From: Fictibacillus gelatini DSM 15865
GTDB lineage: Bacteria > Bacillota > Bacilli > Bacillales > Fictibacillaceae
Direction of reading: 5' to 3'
Length of the DNA stretch: 64,000 nt
Assembly: GCF_000430745.1 (NCBI RefSeq)
Contig: NZ_AUMP01000003.1
Span: forward strand, 281,503-345,502
Shown here: positions 45,658 to 54,749 of the stretch, in pieces
How positions within the stretch are numbered: the first letter of the stretch is position 1
Layout: the number at the start of each line of letters is the position of its first letter
Notes under the pieces: model-generated
What the model was told of the DNA's origin: nothing
The model's database searches: none
The model's input: the letters and a program-made list of their open reading frames with translations, nothing else
Position numbers and translations under genes: made by a program

Positions 45658-47058
45658 ATGAGTATAGAAGAAAAAGAACGTATTAGTGCAAGTGGGAAAT
45701 CACCTGCCTGCATGTCAATGAGTCTTGGAAACTATCTATGGAATGATCCGCCGGATGAGAACAAATGGACTGACTGTGTCCATTGCGGTATGTGTCTTGA
45801 AGCATGTCCAACCTATCAACAAACGGGTGAAGAGCATCAATCGCCAAGAGGACGAGTGTATTTAATTAAAGCGGTTGCTGAACAGAAAATCGAAGTAAAT
45901 GAACAATTTGCGCATCCGATTTTCACATGCCTTGACTGCCGGGCATGTGAAACGGCGTGTCCGGCCAATGTTCAGGTCGGTGGCCTAATCGAAGAAGCAA
46001 GAGGGCAAATTCGCCAGGCGATGCCGTTATCCGGTTTTAAAGGGGCGGTGAATAAATTCTTTTTAAAAGGGGTATTCCCGCATCCCAACAGGTTGCACGC
46101 GTTAGGAAGCCTGATGAAATTTTATCAGAAAAGCGGTTTGCAAACCACTATAAGAAAAACAGGACTGTTAAATATATTGCCAGGTCATTTGAAAGATATG
46201 GAAGCTGTTTTACCGACTTTGGACCATGAACCAACTTTAAAAAAATTTAATGAAGTTGTGCCTGCTAAAGGAAAAACGAAGAAACGAGTGGCCATGCTAA
46301 CAGGGTGTGTGATGGATGTAATGTTCAGCGACATTAACGAAGCGACGATTCGTGTGCTGACTAGAAACGGATATGAAGTAATGCTTCCGAAAGAACAGCG
46401 CTGTTGCGGCGCACTGCATGTTCATGCGGGCGACCGTGAAACTGGCAAAAAGCTGGCGAAGCAAAATATCGAGGCGTTTAAAAATGTTGAAAAAGTGGTC
46501 GTTAATGCGGCGGGATGCGGTTGCGCGTTAAAAGAATATCCTGAGCTGTTCCGAAATGAACCGGAATGGAAGAAAGAAGCAGAAGAATTTGCTCGTAAAG
46601 TAGAAGACGTCTCCACGTTTTTGTATACCGAGGGCTATGAACACCCGAAAGGTGAACTAAAGACAAGGATTACGTACCATGATGCGTGCCACCTTGCCCA
46701 CGGACAGGGAATTCGCTTTGAACCGCGCGAGCTTTTGAAGAGCATTCCAGGAATCGAAATGGTTGAATTGCCGGATGCGGACCGATGCTGTGGCAGTGCC
46801 GGTATTTACAATTTAACGAACCCGGAAATGGCGGGCGTTCTGTTGGAGCGAAAAATGAACGATGTGCCCGAAAATGTTGAAATGATTTCAATGGGAAACC
46901 CGGGCTGCATGCTTCAGATGGCAATGGGCGTCCTGCGGCATGGAAGAAGCGAAAAGATAGTCCATACGATGCAACTGTTAGATTGGGCTTATCAAAAAGA
47001 AGATGGGGAAAAGGGAGGTGAAGGCCATGTTCAGGAAAAAACGAAAAGTGCAAGGTGA
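45658..47058 (+). CDS. glcF: Glycolate oxidase iron-sulfur subunit GlcF
   Basis: A 466-residue protein with two 4Fe-4S ferredoxin motifs (CVHCGMCLEACPTY near residue 41 and CLDCRACETACPAN near 90) and two CCG domains (EQRCCGALHVH, with CGCAL nearby; DADRCCGSAGIY). It passes electrons from the FAD subunits to the respiratory chain. It lies between glcE and glcD, overlapping glcD by 32 nt. The length is longer than E. coli GlcF (407), with an N-terminal extension of about 30 residues. Confidence 0.92.
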   Translation: MSIEEKERISASGKSPACMSMSLGNYLWNDPPDENKWTDCVHCGMCLEACPTYQQTGEEHQSPRGRVYLIKAVAEQKIEVNEQFAHPIFTCLDCRACETACPANVQVGGLIEEARGQIRQAMPLSGFKGAVNKFFLKGVFPHPNRLHALGSLMKFYQKSGLQTTIRKTGLLNILPGHLKDMEAVLPTLDHEPTLKKFNEVVPAKGKTKKRVAMLTGCVMDVMFSDINEATIRVLTRNGYEVMLPKEQRCCGALHVHAGDRETGKKLAKQNIEAFKNVEKVVVNAAGCGCALKEYPELFRNEPEWKKEAEEFARKVEDVSTFLYTEGYEHPKGELKTRITYHDACHLAHGQGIRFEPRELLKSIPGIEMVELPDADRCCGSAGIYNLTNPEMAGVLLERKMNDVPENVEMISMGNPGCMLQMAMGVLRHGRSEKIVHTMQLLDWAYQKEDGEKGGEGHVQEKTKSAR

Positions 47059-48493
47059 TGAGACCATTTTATCATTAGCCCGCATTGTCGGGGACGATTA
47101 TATCCTTTATCGGAAAGAGGACTTAATTGCGTATGAATGTGATGGATTAACGCTTTATAAAGGAATGCCAAAAGCCGTTGTTTTTCCGAAAACTACTGAA
47201 GAAGTGTCACAAATAGTGAACTATTTATCCAATTGTAACATCCCATTTATCGCCCGTGGTGCGGGGACGGGCTTAAGCGGGGGAGCGATTCCGTTTGGAG
47301 GAGAAGTCATTATTAGCCTTGTTCGAATGAAAAAGCTTTTACGTATTGACTATGAAAATCGGCAGGCTGTTATCCAGCCGGGATTTGTCAATTTAAAATT
47401 AACGAACTCGATCGCCCATAAAGGGTACTATTATGCACCTGATCCTTCGAGCCAATATGCCTGCACGATCGGCGGAAATGTGGCAGAAAATGCTGGCGGG
47501 GCGCATTGTTTGAAGTATGGTGTAACGACGAATCACGTTCTTGGACTGGAAGTCGTGCTGCCAAACGGAGATATTGTAGAAATTGGCGAGGAAGGGATTG
47601 CCGATCGCCCGGGATATGACTTGTTAGGACTGCTAACAGGTTCGGAAGGGACGATGGGGATCGTTACGAAGATTACCGTCAGAATTTTGAAAAATCCGGA
47701 AGGGAAGAAGACGGTGCTCGCTTATTTTGATCGCATAGAAGATGCCAGCTATGCCGTCTCCGACATTATTTCGGTCGGGATTGTTCCAGCCGCACTGGAA
47801 ATGATGGATAAAACCGCAATTGAAGGGGTGGAAGCGGCGAATTTTCCTGTCGGCCACCCGAAAGATCTTGCGGCGCTTCTCCTTATTGAAGTAGATGGAA
47901 TCACGGTTGGAATTGAAGACGAGATTAATGAAATTGTTGAGGTTTGCCGAAGACGTAACGTAAGAGAAGTCAAGGTCGCTAAAGATGAGGCGGAAAGAGC
48001 GAAATGGTGGGCGAACAGAAAAACAGGCTTCGGCGCAATGGGGGCCATCTCGCCTGACTATCTCGTCCAAGACGGGGTTATTCCAAGAACAAAACTCCCG
48101 GAAGTCCTTGCAAAAATTAACGACATCAGCAAGAAATCGGGTCTCAGGATCGCGAACATTTTCCACGCAGGGGACGGCAATCTTCATCCGCTTATTTTGT
48201 TTGATGCAAAAAAGGAAGGTGAGACGGAGCGGGCGCTCGCTGCCGGATCGGAATGTTTGAGAGCATGTGCCGAAAGCGGCGGATCGATCACCGGGGAACA
48301 TGGCGTCGGCATCGAGAAAAAGGAAGAGATGCGGTTTATTTTTACAGATGATGAAATCGAAGCACAGACGAATATACGAAGCGTTTTTAATCCTCATAAT
48401 CTGTTAAATCCGGGAAAAATATTTCCAAGTCCGAGCCGGTGCGCAGAAATAAAACAGGAAATTATTACAAATAGAGAGCCTGTTATCAATTAA
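47027..48493 (+). CDS. glcD: Glycolate oxidase catalytic FAD subunit GlcD
   Basis: A 488-residue FAD enzyme of the GlcD/LDH family. The FAD-binding segments are ARGAGTGLSGGAIPFGGE and ASSQYACTIGGNVAENAGG-like (DPSSQYACTIGGNVAENA), with NHVLGLEVVLP following. The C-terminal domain has IFHAGDGNLHPLILFD, which binds the flavin/metal, and SITGEHGVGIEKKE. The ATG at 47027 follows GGGAGGTGA, inside the end of glcF. It completes the glcE-glcF-glcD operon; the order differs from E. coli glcDEF. Confidence 0.93.
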   Translation: MFRKKRKVQGDETILSLARIVGDDYILYRKEDLIAYECDGLTLYKGMPKAVVFPKTTEEVSQIVNYLSNCNIPFIARGAGTGLSGGAIPFGGEVIISLVRMKKLLRIDYENRQAVIQPGFVNLKLTNSIAHKGYYYAPDPSSQYACTIGGNVAENAGGAHCLKYGVTTNHVLGLEVVLPNGDIVEIGEEGIADRPGYDLLGLLTGSEGTMGIVTKITVRILKNPEGKKTVLAYFDRIEDASYAVSDIISVGIVPAALEMMDKTAIEGVEAANFPVGHPKDLAALLLIEVDGITVGIEDEINEIVEVCRRRNVREVKVAKDEAERAKWWANRKTGFGAMGAISPDYLVQDGVIPRTKLPEVLAKINDISKKSGLRIANIFHAGDGNLHPLILFDAKKEGETERALAAGSECLRACAESGGSITGEHGVGIEKKEEMRFIFTDDEIEAQTNIRSVFNPHNLLNPGKIFPSPSRCAEIKQEIITNREPVIN

Positions 48494-48502
48494 CGAGATA
48501 AA

Positions 48503-48537
48503 AAAAGATGGAATTCTACTGTGGAATTCCATCTTTT
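48503..48537. terminator. Bidirectional terminator between glcD and the cyclophilin-like gene
   Basis: GATGGAATTC / GAATTCCATC stem with a 7-nt loop, flanked by A and T runs, between convergent genes. Confidence 0.85.
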
Positions 48538-48547
48538 GCTTTTTAGT

Positions 48548-48922
48548 TTAAGCATCCGCGCGTTCAATTAAGACATCTGGCAGGCGGTTAATTTTCTTCA
48601 ATACTTTCGCATCGTCTGTAATTTTCCCAAATACTTCGACAGAGCTTGCTGGTCGAATTTCGCCATTTGCGCTTACTGGAGTGGGGCCGTAAAATATGCA
48701 AAAGGCGGATCCGGGTGGCCAATAGGCAAGATCCCCTTCGTTGACCACCTCTTGTTCATTTTCAAGCTTAACATCAGCATTGATCGAAAAATAAATTTCA
48801 TCGCCCCAGAGGCTACCGCGTGATGAAATTGGGAGGCTGTTCCAAATCTTTTCTCCCGCTGGAGTGTCATGGAGTACTCCATTTAATTGATAGTCATTGA
48901 CTTTGATCTTGATTTTTTTCAA
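48548..48922 (-). CDS. Cyclophilin-like fold protein (TM1367/DUF3830 type)
   Basis: A 124-residue protein with features of the small bacterial cyclophilin-like family: a beta-rich N-terminus, NGVLHDTPAGEKIWNSLP, WGDEIYFSI, GDLAYWPPGSAFCIFYGPTP and a C-terminal VEVFGKI. Function is unknown; prolyl isomerase activity should not be assumed. The TTG start at 48922 is supported by GGGGGAG 6 nt upstream; the ATG at 48937 has none. It lies 30 nt after pucG and is presumably cotranscribed with it, hinting at a role in ureidoglycine or glyoxylate handling. Confidence 0.72.
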   Translation of the reverse strand: MKKIKIKVNDYQLNGVLHDTPAGEKIWNSLPISSRGSLWGDEIYFSINADVKLENEQEVVNEGDLAYWPPGSAFCIFYGPTPVSANGEIRPASSVEVFGKITDDAKVLKKINRLPDVLIERADA

Positions 48923-48952
48923 ATTCTTCTCCCCCAATAAAAATGTTGTTTT

Positions 48953-50197
48953 TTATATCGTTTCAACCGCGCATTTCTCGTTATCATACACATCTAACGC
49001 AGCCTGGACGGCACGGCCGGCATGAAGTTTCAGGCCATGTCGAATCAGCACTGCTTCTAGAGCGCCTAAAACGTGAAGAATGTTTTTCTTCCTGCAGCTA
49101 AAGCCCATTGTTCCTATTCTCCATATTTTTCCTTTGAGCGGACCAAATGAGCTGGCGATTTCGATATCGAAGTCTTCAAGCAGCATCGAAAGGACGGCTT
49201 CTCCGTCAATCCCTTCAGGAATCGTTATGCATGTAACAACGGGCAATTTATATTTGGCATTGCCGAACAGTTCTAGCCCCATCGCTTTAATTCCCTTGAT
49301 GAGTGCTTTTTCATGCAATTGATGTCTTAAGAATCTTTCTTCAAGTCCTTCTTCTAATACAATGCGCAATCCTTCGCGTAAAGCGTATAACATTGAAGTC
49401 GCTTCGGTATGGTGGTTTAAACGGATCGGACTCCAATAATCCATCAGTTGGCTTAAGTCAAAATAGTTGCTGCGAATGACGGGACGCCGACGTTTTTTGT
49501 CTTCTTCTCGGTCAGCAAGGCCTCTTTCAATTTTCTTTCGTTCCAATAAAATGGATTCAATTCTTGAATTAAACGTAATCGGAGCCATTCCAGAGGGGAC
49601 GGATAAACATTTTTGCGTGCCGCCTATGCAGGCATCGATTTTCCATTCATCTACTTTTACATCAGTGCCGCCAATTGAGGCAACTGCATCAACAACAAAA
49701 AGAACGTCCATATCTCTACAAGCTTCCCCGATTTCTTTTAAAGGCTGCATGCGTCCAGTTGATGTTTCACCGTGTACCATCGCTACAATCTTTGGTTTCA
49801 CCTTTTTAATTTCTTCAATTACATCATGAGGCTGAAAAACTTCTCCCCATTCCGTTTCCATTGTAACGACTTCGGCATCATACCGCTCGGCGATTTCGGT
49901 AAGGAGATGGCCGAACCGTCCATAGATTGGCACAAGCACTCGATCACCGGGTTCAATAATGCTACATAAAACAGCCTCGATTCCTGCTCTTGATGTGCCG
50001 TCGATAGGAAAGGCCCAATAATTATTCGTTTGAAACAATTTCCTGAGCATTTCCATCGTTTCATTCATCATATTTGTAAACTCCGGATCAAACTGCCCTA
50101 ATATCGGAGTAGACAATGCCCTGAGGACACGTGGCTCTGCTTCAACAGGACCGGGCGTCATAATCGTTCGCAAAGAAGTACTTAAATCTCTATACAT
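48953..50197 (-). CDS. pucG: (S)-Ureidoglycine-glyoxylate aminotransferase PucG-like
   Basis: A 414-residue class V PLP aminotransferase. MTPGPVEAEPRVLRALS at the N-terminus is typical of PucG and alanine-glyoxylate aminotransferases; DAVASIGGTDV carries the cofactor-binding aspartate and GGTQKCLSVPSG the PLP lysine. B. subtilis PucG transfers the amino group of ureidoglycine to glyoxylate, giving oxalurate and glycine. It thus links allantoate breakdown to glyoxylate. The ATG at 50197 is chosen; a TTG at 50203 with AAGGAG is an alternative. The gene faces the glycolate oxidase operon. Confidence 0.9.
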   Translation of the reverse strand: MYRDLSTSLRTIMTPGPVEAEPRVLRALSTPILGQFDPEFTNMMNETMEMLRKLFQTNNYWAFPIDGTSRAGIEAVLCSIIEPGDRVLVPIYGRFGHLLTEIAERYDAEVVTMETEWGEVFQPHDVIEEIKKVKPKIVAMVHGETSTGRMQPLKEIGEACRDMDVLFVVDAVASIGGTDVKVDEWKIDACIGGTQKCLSVPSGMAPITFNSRIESILLERKKIERGLADREEDKKRRRPVIRSNYFDLSQLMDYWSPIRLNHHTEATSMLYALREGLRIVLEEGLEERFLRHQLHEKALIKGIKAMGLELFGNAKYKLPVVTCITIPEGIDGEAVLSMLLEDFDIEIASSFGPLKGKIWRIGTMGFSCRKKNILHVLGALEAVLIRHGLKLHAGRAVQAALDVYDNEKCAVETI

Positions 50198-50451
50198 GCT
50201 CAATTCCTCTCCTTATCCTATTTATCTGTCTTATAATAAATAAAACCCTCTCCTTTTTTGAGAGGTGGATTGATCTTTAACCGATCTACTTTTTTATGCT
50301 TATTTTAGTAGATATGGGAGGTCGAGTCATTGTTTACTGTGGACAATAATCGCTCTATTCAACCATGCACGATGTACAAAATGCAAAACATTAAGTTTGT
50401 CAGTAATTTTTGTTATAATGGTAAAAAACATCGTTTAAGGAAGTGTTTCTT

Positions 50452-50646
50452 TTGTTTGAACTTTACTTTCCAGAAGATAAAACGGAATATATTCCGGCGG
50501 TGGGCATTCTTATCGTTTTCATTATTCTCGCGGTGGTTGTCTGGCGTTTTTTTAAATGGCACCATCAAAAGGAATTGACGAAATTAGGCGAACTTGAGGC
50601 TAAAATAAAGGAAGCACAGTCAAAGAATGATCAATCTCATAGCTGA
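50452..50646 (+). CDS. Small single-pass membrane protein
   Basis: A 64-residue protein: a short acidic N-terminus (FELYFPEDK), one hydrophobic helix at ~17-37 (AVGILIVFIILAVVVWRFF), then a charged helix with ELTKLGELEAKIKEAQ. A TTG start at 50452 lies 8 nt after AAGGAAG, and a TATAAT-like -10 element precedes at about 50413. I do not recognise the family. The layout suggests a small membrane-anchored coiled coil. Confidence 0.6.
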   Translation: MFELYFPEDKTEYIPAVGILIVFIILAVVVWRFFKWHHQKELTKLGELEAKIKEAQSKNDQSHS

Positions 50647-50715
50647 TACATAAGAAAATTCGATTGACAATTTTGGAAGATTACGTTATGATCAAGATAA
50701 TTAAATGAATAGTGA

Positions 50716-50871
50716 TTCCCAAAGGGGAGTAGCTCTTGCAATAAAGTCGTCATTACGGGACTTGGGTCCTCGGCTTTATTGGCAATGTTGATTGTTAGCG
50801 AGACCTTTGCCAGTGTTTGGTGAAGGTTTTTTTTGCGCCTTTACCAATACATATGGTAAAGGCGTTTTTTA
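50716..50871 (+). promoter_or_regulatory. yybP-ykoY manganese riboswitch
   Basis: Shows the conserved core AAAGGGGAGTAGC, the GTCGTCATTACGGG region, and GCGAGACCTTTGCC. It ends in the terminator CGCCTTTACC / GGTAAAGGCG plus T6 (50836-50870). The class senses Mn2+ and turns on the downstream gene when the ion is bound. It precedes the TerC-family gene ykoY, as in B. subtilis. Confidence 0.95.
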
Positions 50872-50916
50872 TTGGTTTTAGACCAATAAGGGAAAAATTA
50901 AAGAGAGAAGGGGATA

Positions 50917-51606
50917 ATGAAAATGGAATTTTTGATCGCTTTACTTTCGATTGTGATGATTGATTTAGTTTTGGCCGGAGACAATGCGATTGTCATTGGA
51001 TTAGCCGCAAGAAATTTACCGAAACACCAGCAGAAAAAAGTTATCATATGGGGTACGATTGGGGCCATCATCATTCGGGCTGCGGCAACAATTGCTGTCG
51101 TATGGCTATTGGAAATCCCCGGGCTGCTTCTTGCAGGCGGACTGATTTTAATCTGGATTGCCTATAAACTATTAACCGAAGAAAAAGATCACGAGGTTAA
51201 AGCCGGGAAAAATACGTGGGCTGCGATCCGCACGATCATTATTGCCGATGCGGTTATGGGGCTTGACAATGTTCTTGCTGTTGCGGGTGCGGCGCACGGA
51301 AACTTTCTTCTCGTTATTATCGGACTGGCGATTTCCGTTCCGATTGTCGTCTGGGGAAGCACAATCATTTTAAAATGGATGGAGCGTTTTCCGATTATCA
51401 TTACAATTGGAGCCGGAATCCTGGCGTGGACGGCTTCAAAAATGATCGTGAAAGAACAATTTGAATTCATGAAAAATCTTTTTGACAATCCTTTTATTAA
51501 ATACGGGTTTGAAATTGTAGTAGTAGCTGCTGTTGTATTGGTTGGGTACTTGAAAAAACAAAAGGGAAAAGAAAAGGGAGAAGAGGTTCGAGAGCACATT
51601 CAATAA
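50917..51606 (+). CDS. ykoY: TerC-family membrane protein YkoY
   Basis: A 229-residue membrane protein with about seven transmembrane segments. TerC motifs are DLVLAGDNAIVIGLA in TM1 and ADAVMGLDNVLAVAGAA, with the buried aspartates expected to bind metal. TerC proteins of Bacillus take part in Mn2+ export and loading of secreted enzymes. The riboswitch immediately upstream supports manganese-dependent control. ATG after GAGAAGGGG. Confidence 0.93.
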   Translation: MKMEFLIALLSIVMIDLVLAGDNAIVIGLAARNLPKHQQKKVIIWGTIGAIIIRAAATIAVVWLLEIPGLLLAGGLILIWIAYKLLTEEKDHEVKAGKNTWAAIRTIIIADAVMGLDNVLAVAGAAHGNFLLVIIGLAISVPIVVWGSTIILKWMERFPIIITIGAGILAWTASKMIVKEQFEFMKNLFDNPFIKYGFEIVVVAAVVLVGYLKKQKGKEKGEEVREHIQ

Positions 51607-51614
51607 TGTTGTGC

Positions 51615-51642
51615 AAAAGGTCCAATTTAATGGGCCTTTTTA
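51615..51642 (+). terminator. Intrinsic terminator after ykoY
   Basis: AAAAGGTCC / GGGCCTTTT stem followed by TATTG. Confidence 0.65.
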
Positions 51643-51763
51643 TTGTGTGCAAATATAAAAATGTTGGGAAAATAATTACTATATTTTAGTAGATTTGTAT
51701 GGTAAACTATAATGTGAAATGGTGAGCAAATAAATCCCTATGTTGAAGGGAGATGAATGTTTG

Positions 51764-52174
51764 ATGAATGAACTGCACACTAAACCGATTATTTTGTTTG
51801 ATGGGGTTTGCAACTTATGCAGCGGCATCGTTCAATTCATTATTAAGCGAGATCCTGATGGGAAGTTTTTATTTGCCCCTTTACAATCGAAGGTCGGAAA
51901 AGTATTACTTGAAAAGTTTAACTTACAGGATCATCCAATCGATAGTTTTGTGTACGTCAAAAAGAATGAACATTATGTAAAATCGACAGCCGCGCTTCAT
52001 GTAGTGAAAGATCTTGGAGGTTGTTGGAAGTTGCTTTATCCATTGATCATTATCCCACGGTCGGTTCGGGATAAGGTTTATGATTGGATTGCGAAAAATC
52101 GTTACAAATGGTTTGGCCAAAAAGAATCGTGCATGGTTCCCGATTCTTCAATTATAGAGCGGTTTTTAGATTAA
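51764..52174 (+). CDS. yuxK: DCC-family thiol-disulfide oxidoreductase YuxK
   Basis: A 136-residue protein with the family motif DGVCNLC near residue 13 and the later conserved segment LYPLIIIPRSVRDKVYDWIAKNRY. B. subtilis YuxK has 137 residues. The CxxC-like pair suggests redox activity, but the substrate is not known. The ATG at 51764 follows GAAGGGAGA; an in-frame ATG at 51740 lies before that site. Confidence 0.85.
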   Translation: MNELHTKPIILFDGVCNLCSGIVQFIIKRDPDGKFLFAPLQSKVGKVLLEKFNLQDHPIDSFVYVKKNEHYVKSTAALHVVKDLGGCWKLLYPLIIIPRSVRDKVYDWIAKNRYKWFGQKESCMVPDSSIIERFLD

Positions 52175-52270
52175 TGTCTTTTGTTAAAAGACTTTAAACT
52201 GGTAATGCAAATTTCAAAAGATGTTAAAAATAACTCTGCCCGTTTATGAAAAGTAAGAAGGTGAATCATC

Positions 52271-53212
52271 TTGGCACAAAAACGTTATGAAAATCTCGAT
52301 CAAATCAATACGATTCGATCAGCGAAAGAACTTTTGCGCTGGCGGAAAGAGCGGAGAGGGAAAACGAAGGACCTGTCATTCGTCGTTCCCCATGATGAAG
52401 ACATTGACATCGCTTTTTTGCAAAATAATAGGACAGAAATGACGATTACATGGATCGGTCATTCAACATTTCTTTTGCAAATGAATGGTCTTAATATTTT
52501 AACCGATCCGGTCTGGGCGAATCGGATGGGATTTGATAAAAGGCTAAGCCGGCCCGGGATTCCGATCATTGATCTTCCCCCAATCGATCTGGTTCTTATT
52601 TCACATGGCCATTACGATCATTTGGATTTTTATACGTTAAGAAGAATTTCCGGCGAGCCGCAATTCTTTGTCCCTGATGGATTGCTCGGTTTAATGAAAA
52701 GAAAAGGCTATAAGAAGGTCCGTGAATTTTCATGGTGGGATTCCTTTACTATCCAAAATCTAACGTTTACGTTTGTTCCGGCCCAGCATTGGACGAGAAG
52801 AACGCTCTGGGATACGAACACGTCCCACTGGGGCGGCTGGATCATTGAACAAAAGGGTGGAAAGACGATTTATTTTGCCGGAGACAGCGGGTATTTTCGC
52901 GGATTTAAAGAAATCGGGAAACGATTTTCGATTGATTATGCATTAATGCCGATCGGGGCGTATGAACCGGAATGGTTTATGTCTCCTCAACATGTCAATC
53001 CCGAAGAAGCGGTGCGAGCATTTTTGGATGTAAAGGCGAAATGCTTTATCCCGATGCATTATGGCGCCTTTCGATTAGCCGACGATACGCCCAAAGAAGC
53101 TTTAGAGCGGGTGAAATCCGAGTGGGAACGGCTTCGTCTTCCAAACGAACAATTAAACATCTTAAAATTAGGGGAAATCTTTCGACCAGATCTATCTCAT
53201 AAAAATACATAG
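52271..53212 (+). CDS. Metallo-beta-lactamase fold hydrolase (NAPE-PLD/UlaG-like)
   Basis: A 313-residue metallohydrolase. Metal-binding residues are visible in SHGHYDHLD (HxHxDH) near residue 117, HWTRRTLWDTN, FAGDSGYF and MHYGAF. The WIGHSTFLLQ segment at the start of the fold is typical of the NAPE-PLD/UlaG-like branch. The substrate is unknown. TTG start at 52271 preceded by GAAGGTGA. Confidence 0.85.
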   Translation: MAQKRYENLDQINTIRSAKELLRWRKERRGKTKDLSFVVPHDEDIDIAFLQNNRTEMTITWIGHSTFLLQMNGLNILTDPVWANRMGFDKRLSRPGIPIIDLPPIDLVLISHGHYDHLDFYTLRRISGEPQFFVPDGLLGLMKRKGYKKVREFSWWDSFTIQNLTFTFVPAQHWTRRTLWDTNTSHWGGWIIEQKGGKTIYFAGDSGYFRGFKEIGKRFSIDYALMPIGAYEPEWFMSPQHVNPEEAVRAFLDVKAKCFIPMHYGAFRLADDTPKEALERVKSEWERLRLPNEQLNILKLGEIFRPDLSHKNT

Positions 53213-53263
53213 TTTGCCGATGTTTGGAAAACATGAATAGTAAAAGCGAACAGGGTGATGAGG

Positions 53264-53887
53264 ATGGGACAGTTCGAGTTTGAATTTTCCTCCACTATGA
53301 AAGAGCAATTGAAAGAAAACATTATTCATATTAAGGGGAAGATGGATGATATTTTAGAGTCGCTCGATCAAAGAGATGAATGCACATTATGTAAATTTGA
53401 GGAAATTCAAAAGAAGTTATTTGAAATTCAATCAACGGCGGCTTCTTATTATTTAAAAGCTTATTTATCCCCATTTACGGATTCATACATCGTCATTACA
53501 ACAGCTATTCAGCATCTATCCAGTAAGAGGCACGGGGCGTTAATCGTTGTTGAACGAAACGACCCGGTAAATCCGTTGATTCATCCCGGCACGCCAATCG
53601 GGGGAGCATTATCCTTTTCCTTAATCGAGTCGATTTTTTATCCTGGCAGCCCTCTTCATGACGGAGCCGTATTAGTACAGGGCAACCAAATCGTCTCAGC
53701 AGCTAATGTTCTTCCTCTATCCCAATCGTTTTACGGCGAGCGAAAACTTGGAACGCGCCACCGGGCGGCTCTCGGGCTATCCGAAATGAGCGATGCATTA
53801 ATATTAGTCGTATCTGAAGAAACCGGGAGAACATCTTTTGCATTAGATGGAACGTTATATCTTTTTACGCCGAGCTATGACATGTGA
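53264..53887 (+). CDS. cdaS: Sporulation-specific diadenylate cyclase CdaS
   Basis: A 207-residue enzyme making c-di-AMP from two ATP, identical in length to B. subtilis CdaS (YojJ). It has the two-helix autoinhibitory N-terminal region (~1-60) characteristic of CdaS and a DAC domain with LHDGAVLV and GTRHRAALG, the DGA and RHR catalytic motifs. B. subtilis cdaS is expressed in the forespore and influences germination. ATG at 53264 after GGGTGATGAGG. No signal peptide, as expected for the cytosolic form. Confidence 0.94.
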   Translation: MGQFEFEFSSTMKEQLKENIIHIKGKMDDILESLDQRDECTLCKFEEIQKKLFEIQSTAASYYLKAYLSPFTDSYIVITTAIQHLSSKRHGALIVVERNDPVNPLIHPGTPIGGALSFSLIESIFYPGSPLHDGAVLVQGNQIVSAANVLPLSQSFYGERKLGTRHRAALGLSEMSDALILVVSEETGRTSFALDGTLYLFTPSYDM

Positions 53888-53904
53888 TATTTGGAGGTAT
53901 CGAT

Positions 53905-54090
53905 ATGGGAGCCATTGAAAGAAACGGCCATATGTTTGAAGTGGAGTACAGCATTCTTCTTCAAAAAGGCGGTGTCCACGTCTATAAGGATGGAGAATTT
54001 TTAAAAGAATTGGAGTTCACATTTTCAGGCAACCAGCCTGATCCCGAACAAATTGAACAATTGGTGAATTCGTATTTTGAAGAGCGCTGA
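53905..54090 (+). CDS. Small DUF5370-like protein (YbxH type)
   Basis: A 61-residue acidic protein starting MGAIERNGHMFEVEYSI and ending EQLVNSYFEER. It looks like the DUF5370 family (B. subtilis YbxH); that call is from memory of the N-terminus and is moderately sure. The ATG at 53905 has TTGGAGG 7 nt upstream. It lies 17 nt after cdaS and shares the terminator at 54097-54133, so it is probably in the same transcript and may be expressed during sporulation. Confidence 0.65.
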   Translation: MGAIERNGHMFEVEYSILLQKGGVHVYKDGEFLKELEFTFSGNQPDPEQIEQLVNSYFEER

Positions 54091-54096
54091 TGTAAG

Positions 54097-54133
54097 AGGA
54101 GCTATTCATTAAAGAATAACTCCTGATTTTTTT
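54097..54133. terminator. Bidirectional terminator between the DUF5370 gene and dinB
   Basis: AGGAGCTATTC / GAATAACTCCT stem with one mismatch, followed by GATTTTTTT. Confidence 0.75.
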
Positions 54134-54134
54134 A

Positions 54135-54605
54135 TTAGCTTTTTATACCCGCTTGTTCAATGATACGCTTCATTGCCTGAATTTGCCCTAAATGCATCGC
54201 CTCATGCATCAGGCTGAAACCAGCTAATTCCCCGAATGTTTCTTGTCCTAAAAATGGCTTTTCAAGTTTTTCATTAAATCGTTCTGCAGGAATTTGCTTG
54301 ATGCGTTCTAATTGTTCCTTCAATTGTGAAATGAGTTCACTTACTTGTGGAACATCATCTTTCCAATCTGCCGGTTTAGTCCCGTTTCCGAATTGTTCGA
54401 TATATTTTTCCGGGAGATGTGCTGATTTCTTCGGAAAGCCGAACATAAATTGTTCTGTCACTGTCAATACATGGCCGATATGCCAATGGATCGTGTTATT
54501 AAACCCTTCAGGTTGAACATTGGCTGTTTCCTTTGAAATTGCTTCAACATTTTTTAAAAAATTGCCTCTTGTCGTTTCAAATTGCTTAAAGATCAAGTCG
54601 CTCAT
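54135..54605 (-). CDS. DinB-family metal-dependent protein
   Basis: A 156-residue four-helix-bundle protein. Metal-ligand histidines of the DinB/YfiT fold are seen in NTIHWHIGHVL near residue 42 and LMHEAMHLGQI near 135. Members include bacillithiol transferases and other thiol-dependent enzymes, but the substrate cannot be named here. ATG with AAAGGAG upstream. Confidence 0.85.
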   Translation of the reverse strand: MSDLIFKQFETTRGNFLKNVEAISKETANVQPEGFNNTIHWHIGHVLTVTEQFMFGFPKKSAHLPEKYIEQFGNGTKPADWKDDVPQVSELISQLKEQLERIKQIPAERFNEKLEKPFLGQETFGELAGFSLMHEAMHLGQIQAMKRIIEQAGIKS

Positions 54606-54749
54606 TATTATTCTCCTTTCTTATTTCTTCCCTTTTACTATATCAAAATTTCGACCGTGGTATAAGTTTTAAGATTCATAGAGATCGATGAATAAACTCG
54701 TGATAGAATAGGTTTAGAGATAAATTTTAGACGGTTAAAGGAGTTTGAA

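Noticed and set aside
47633-48397. 254-codon antisense ORF within glcD
   Set aside because: It lies entirely opposite a conserved FAD enzyme. Its composition is typical of an antisense frame and no motif is present.
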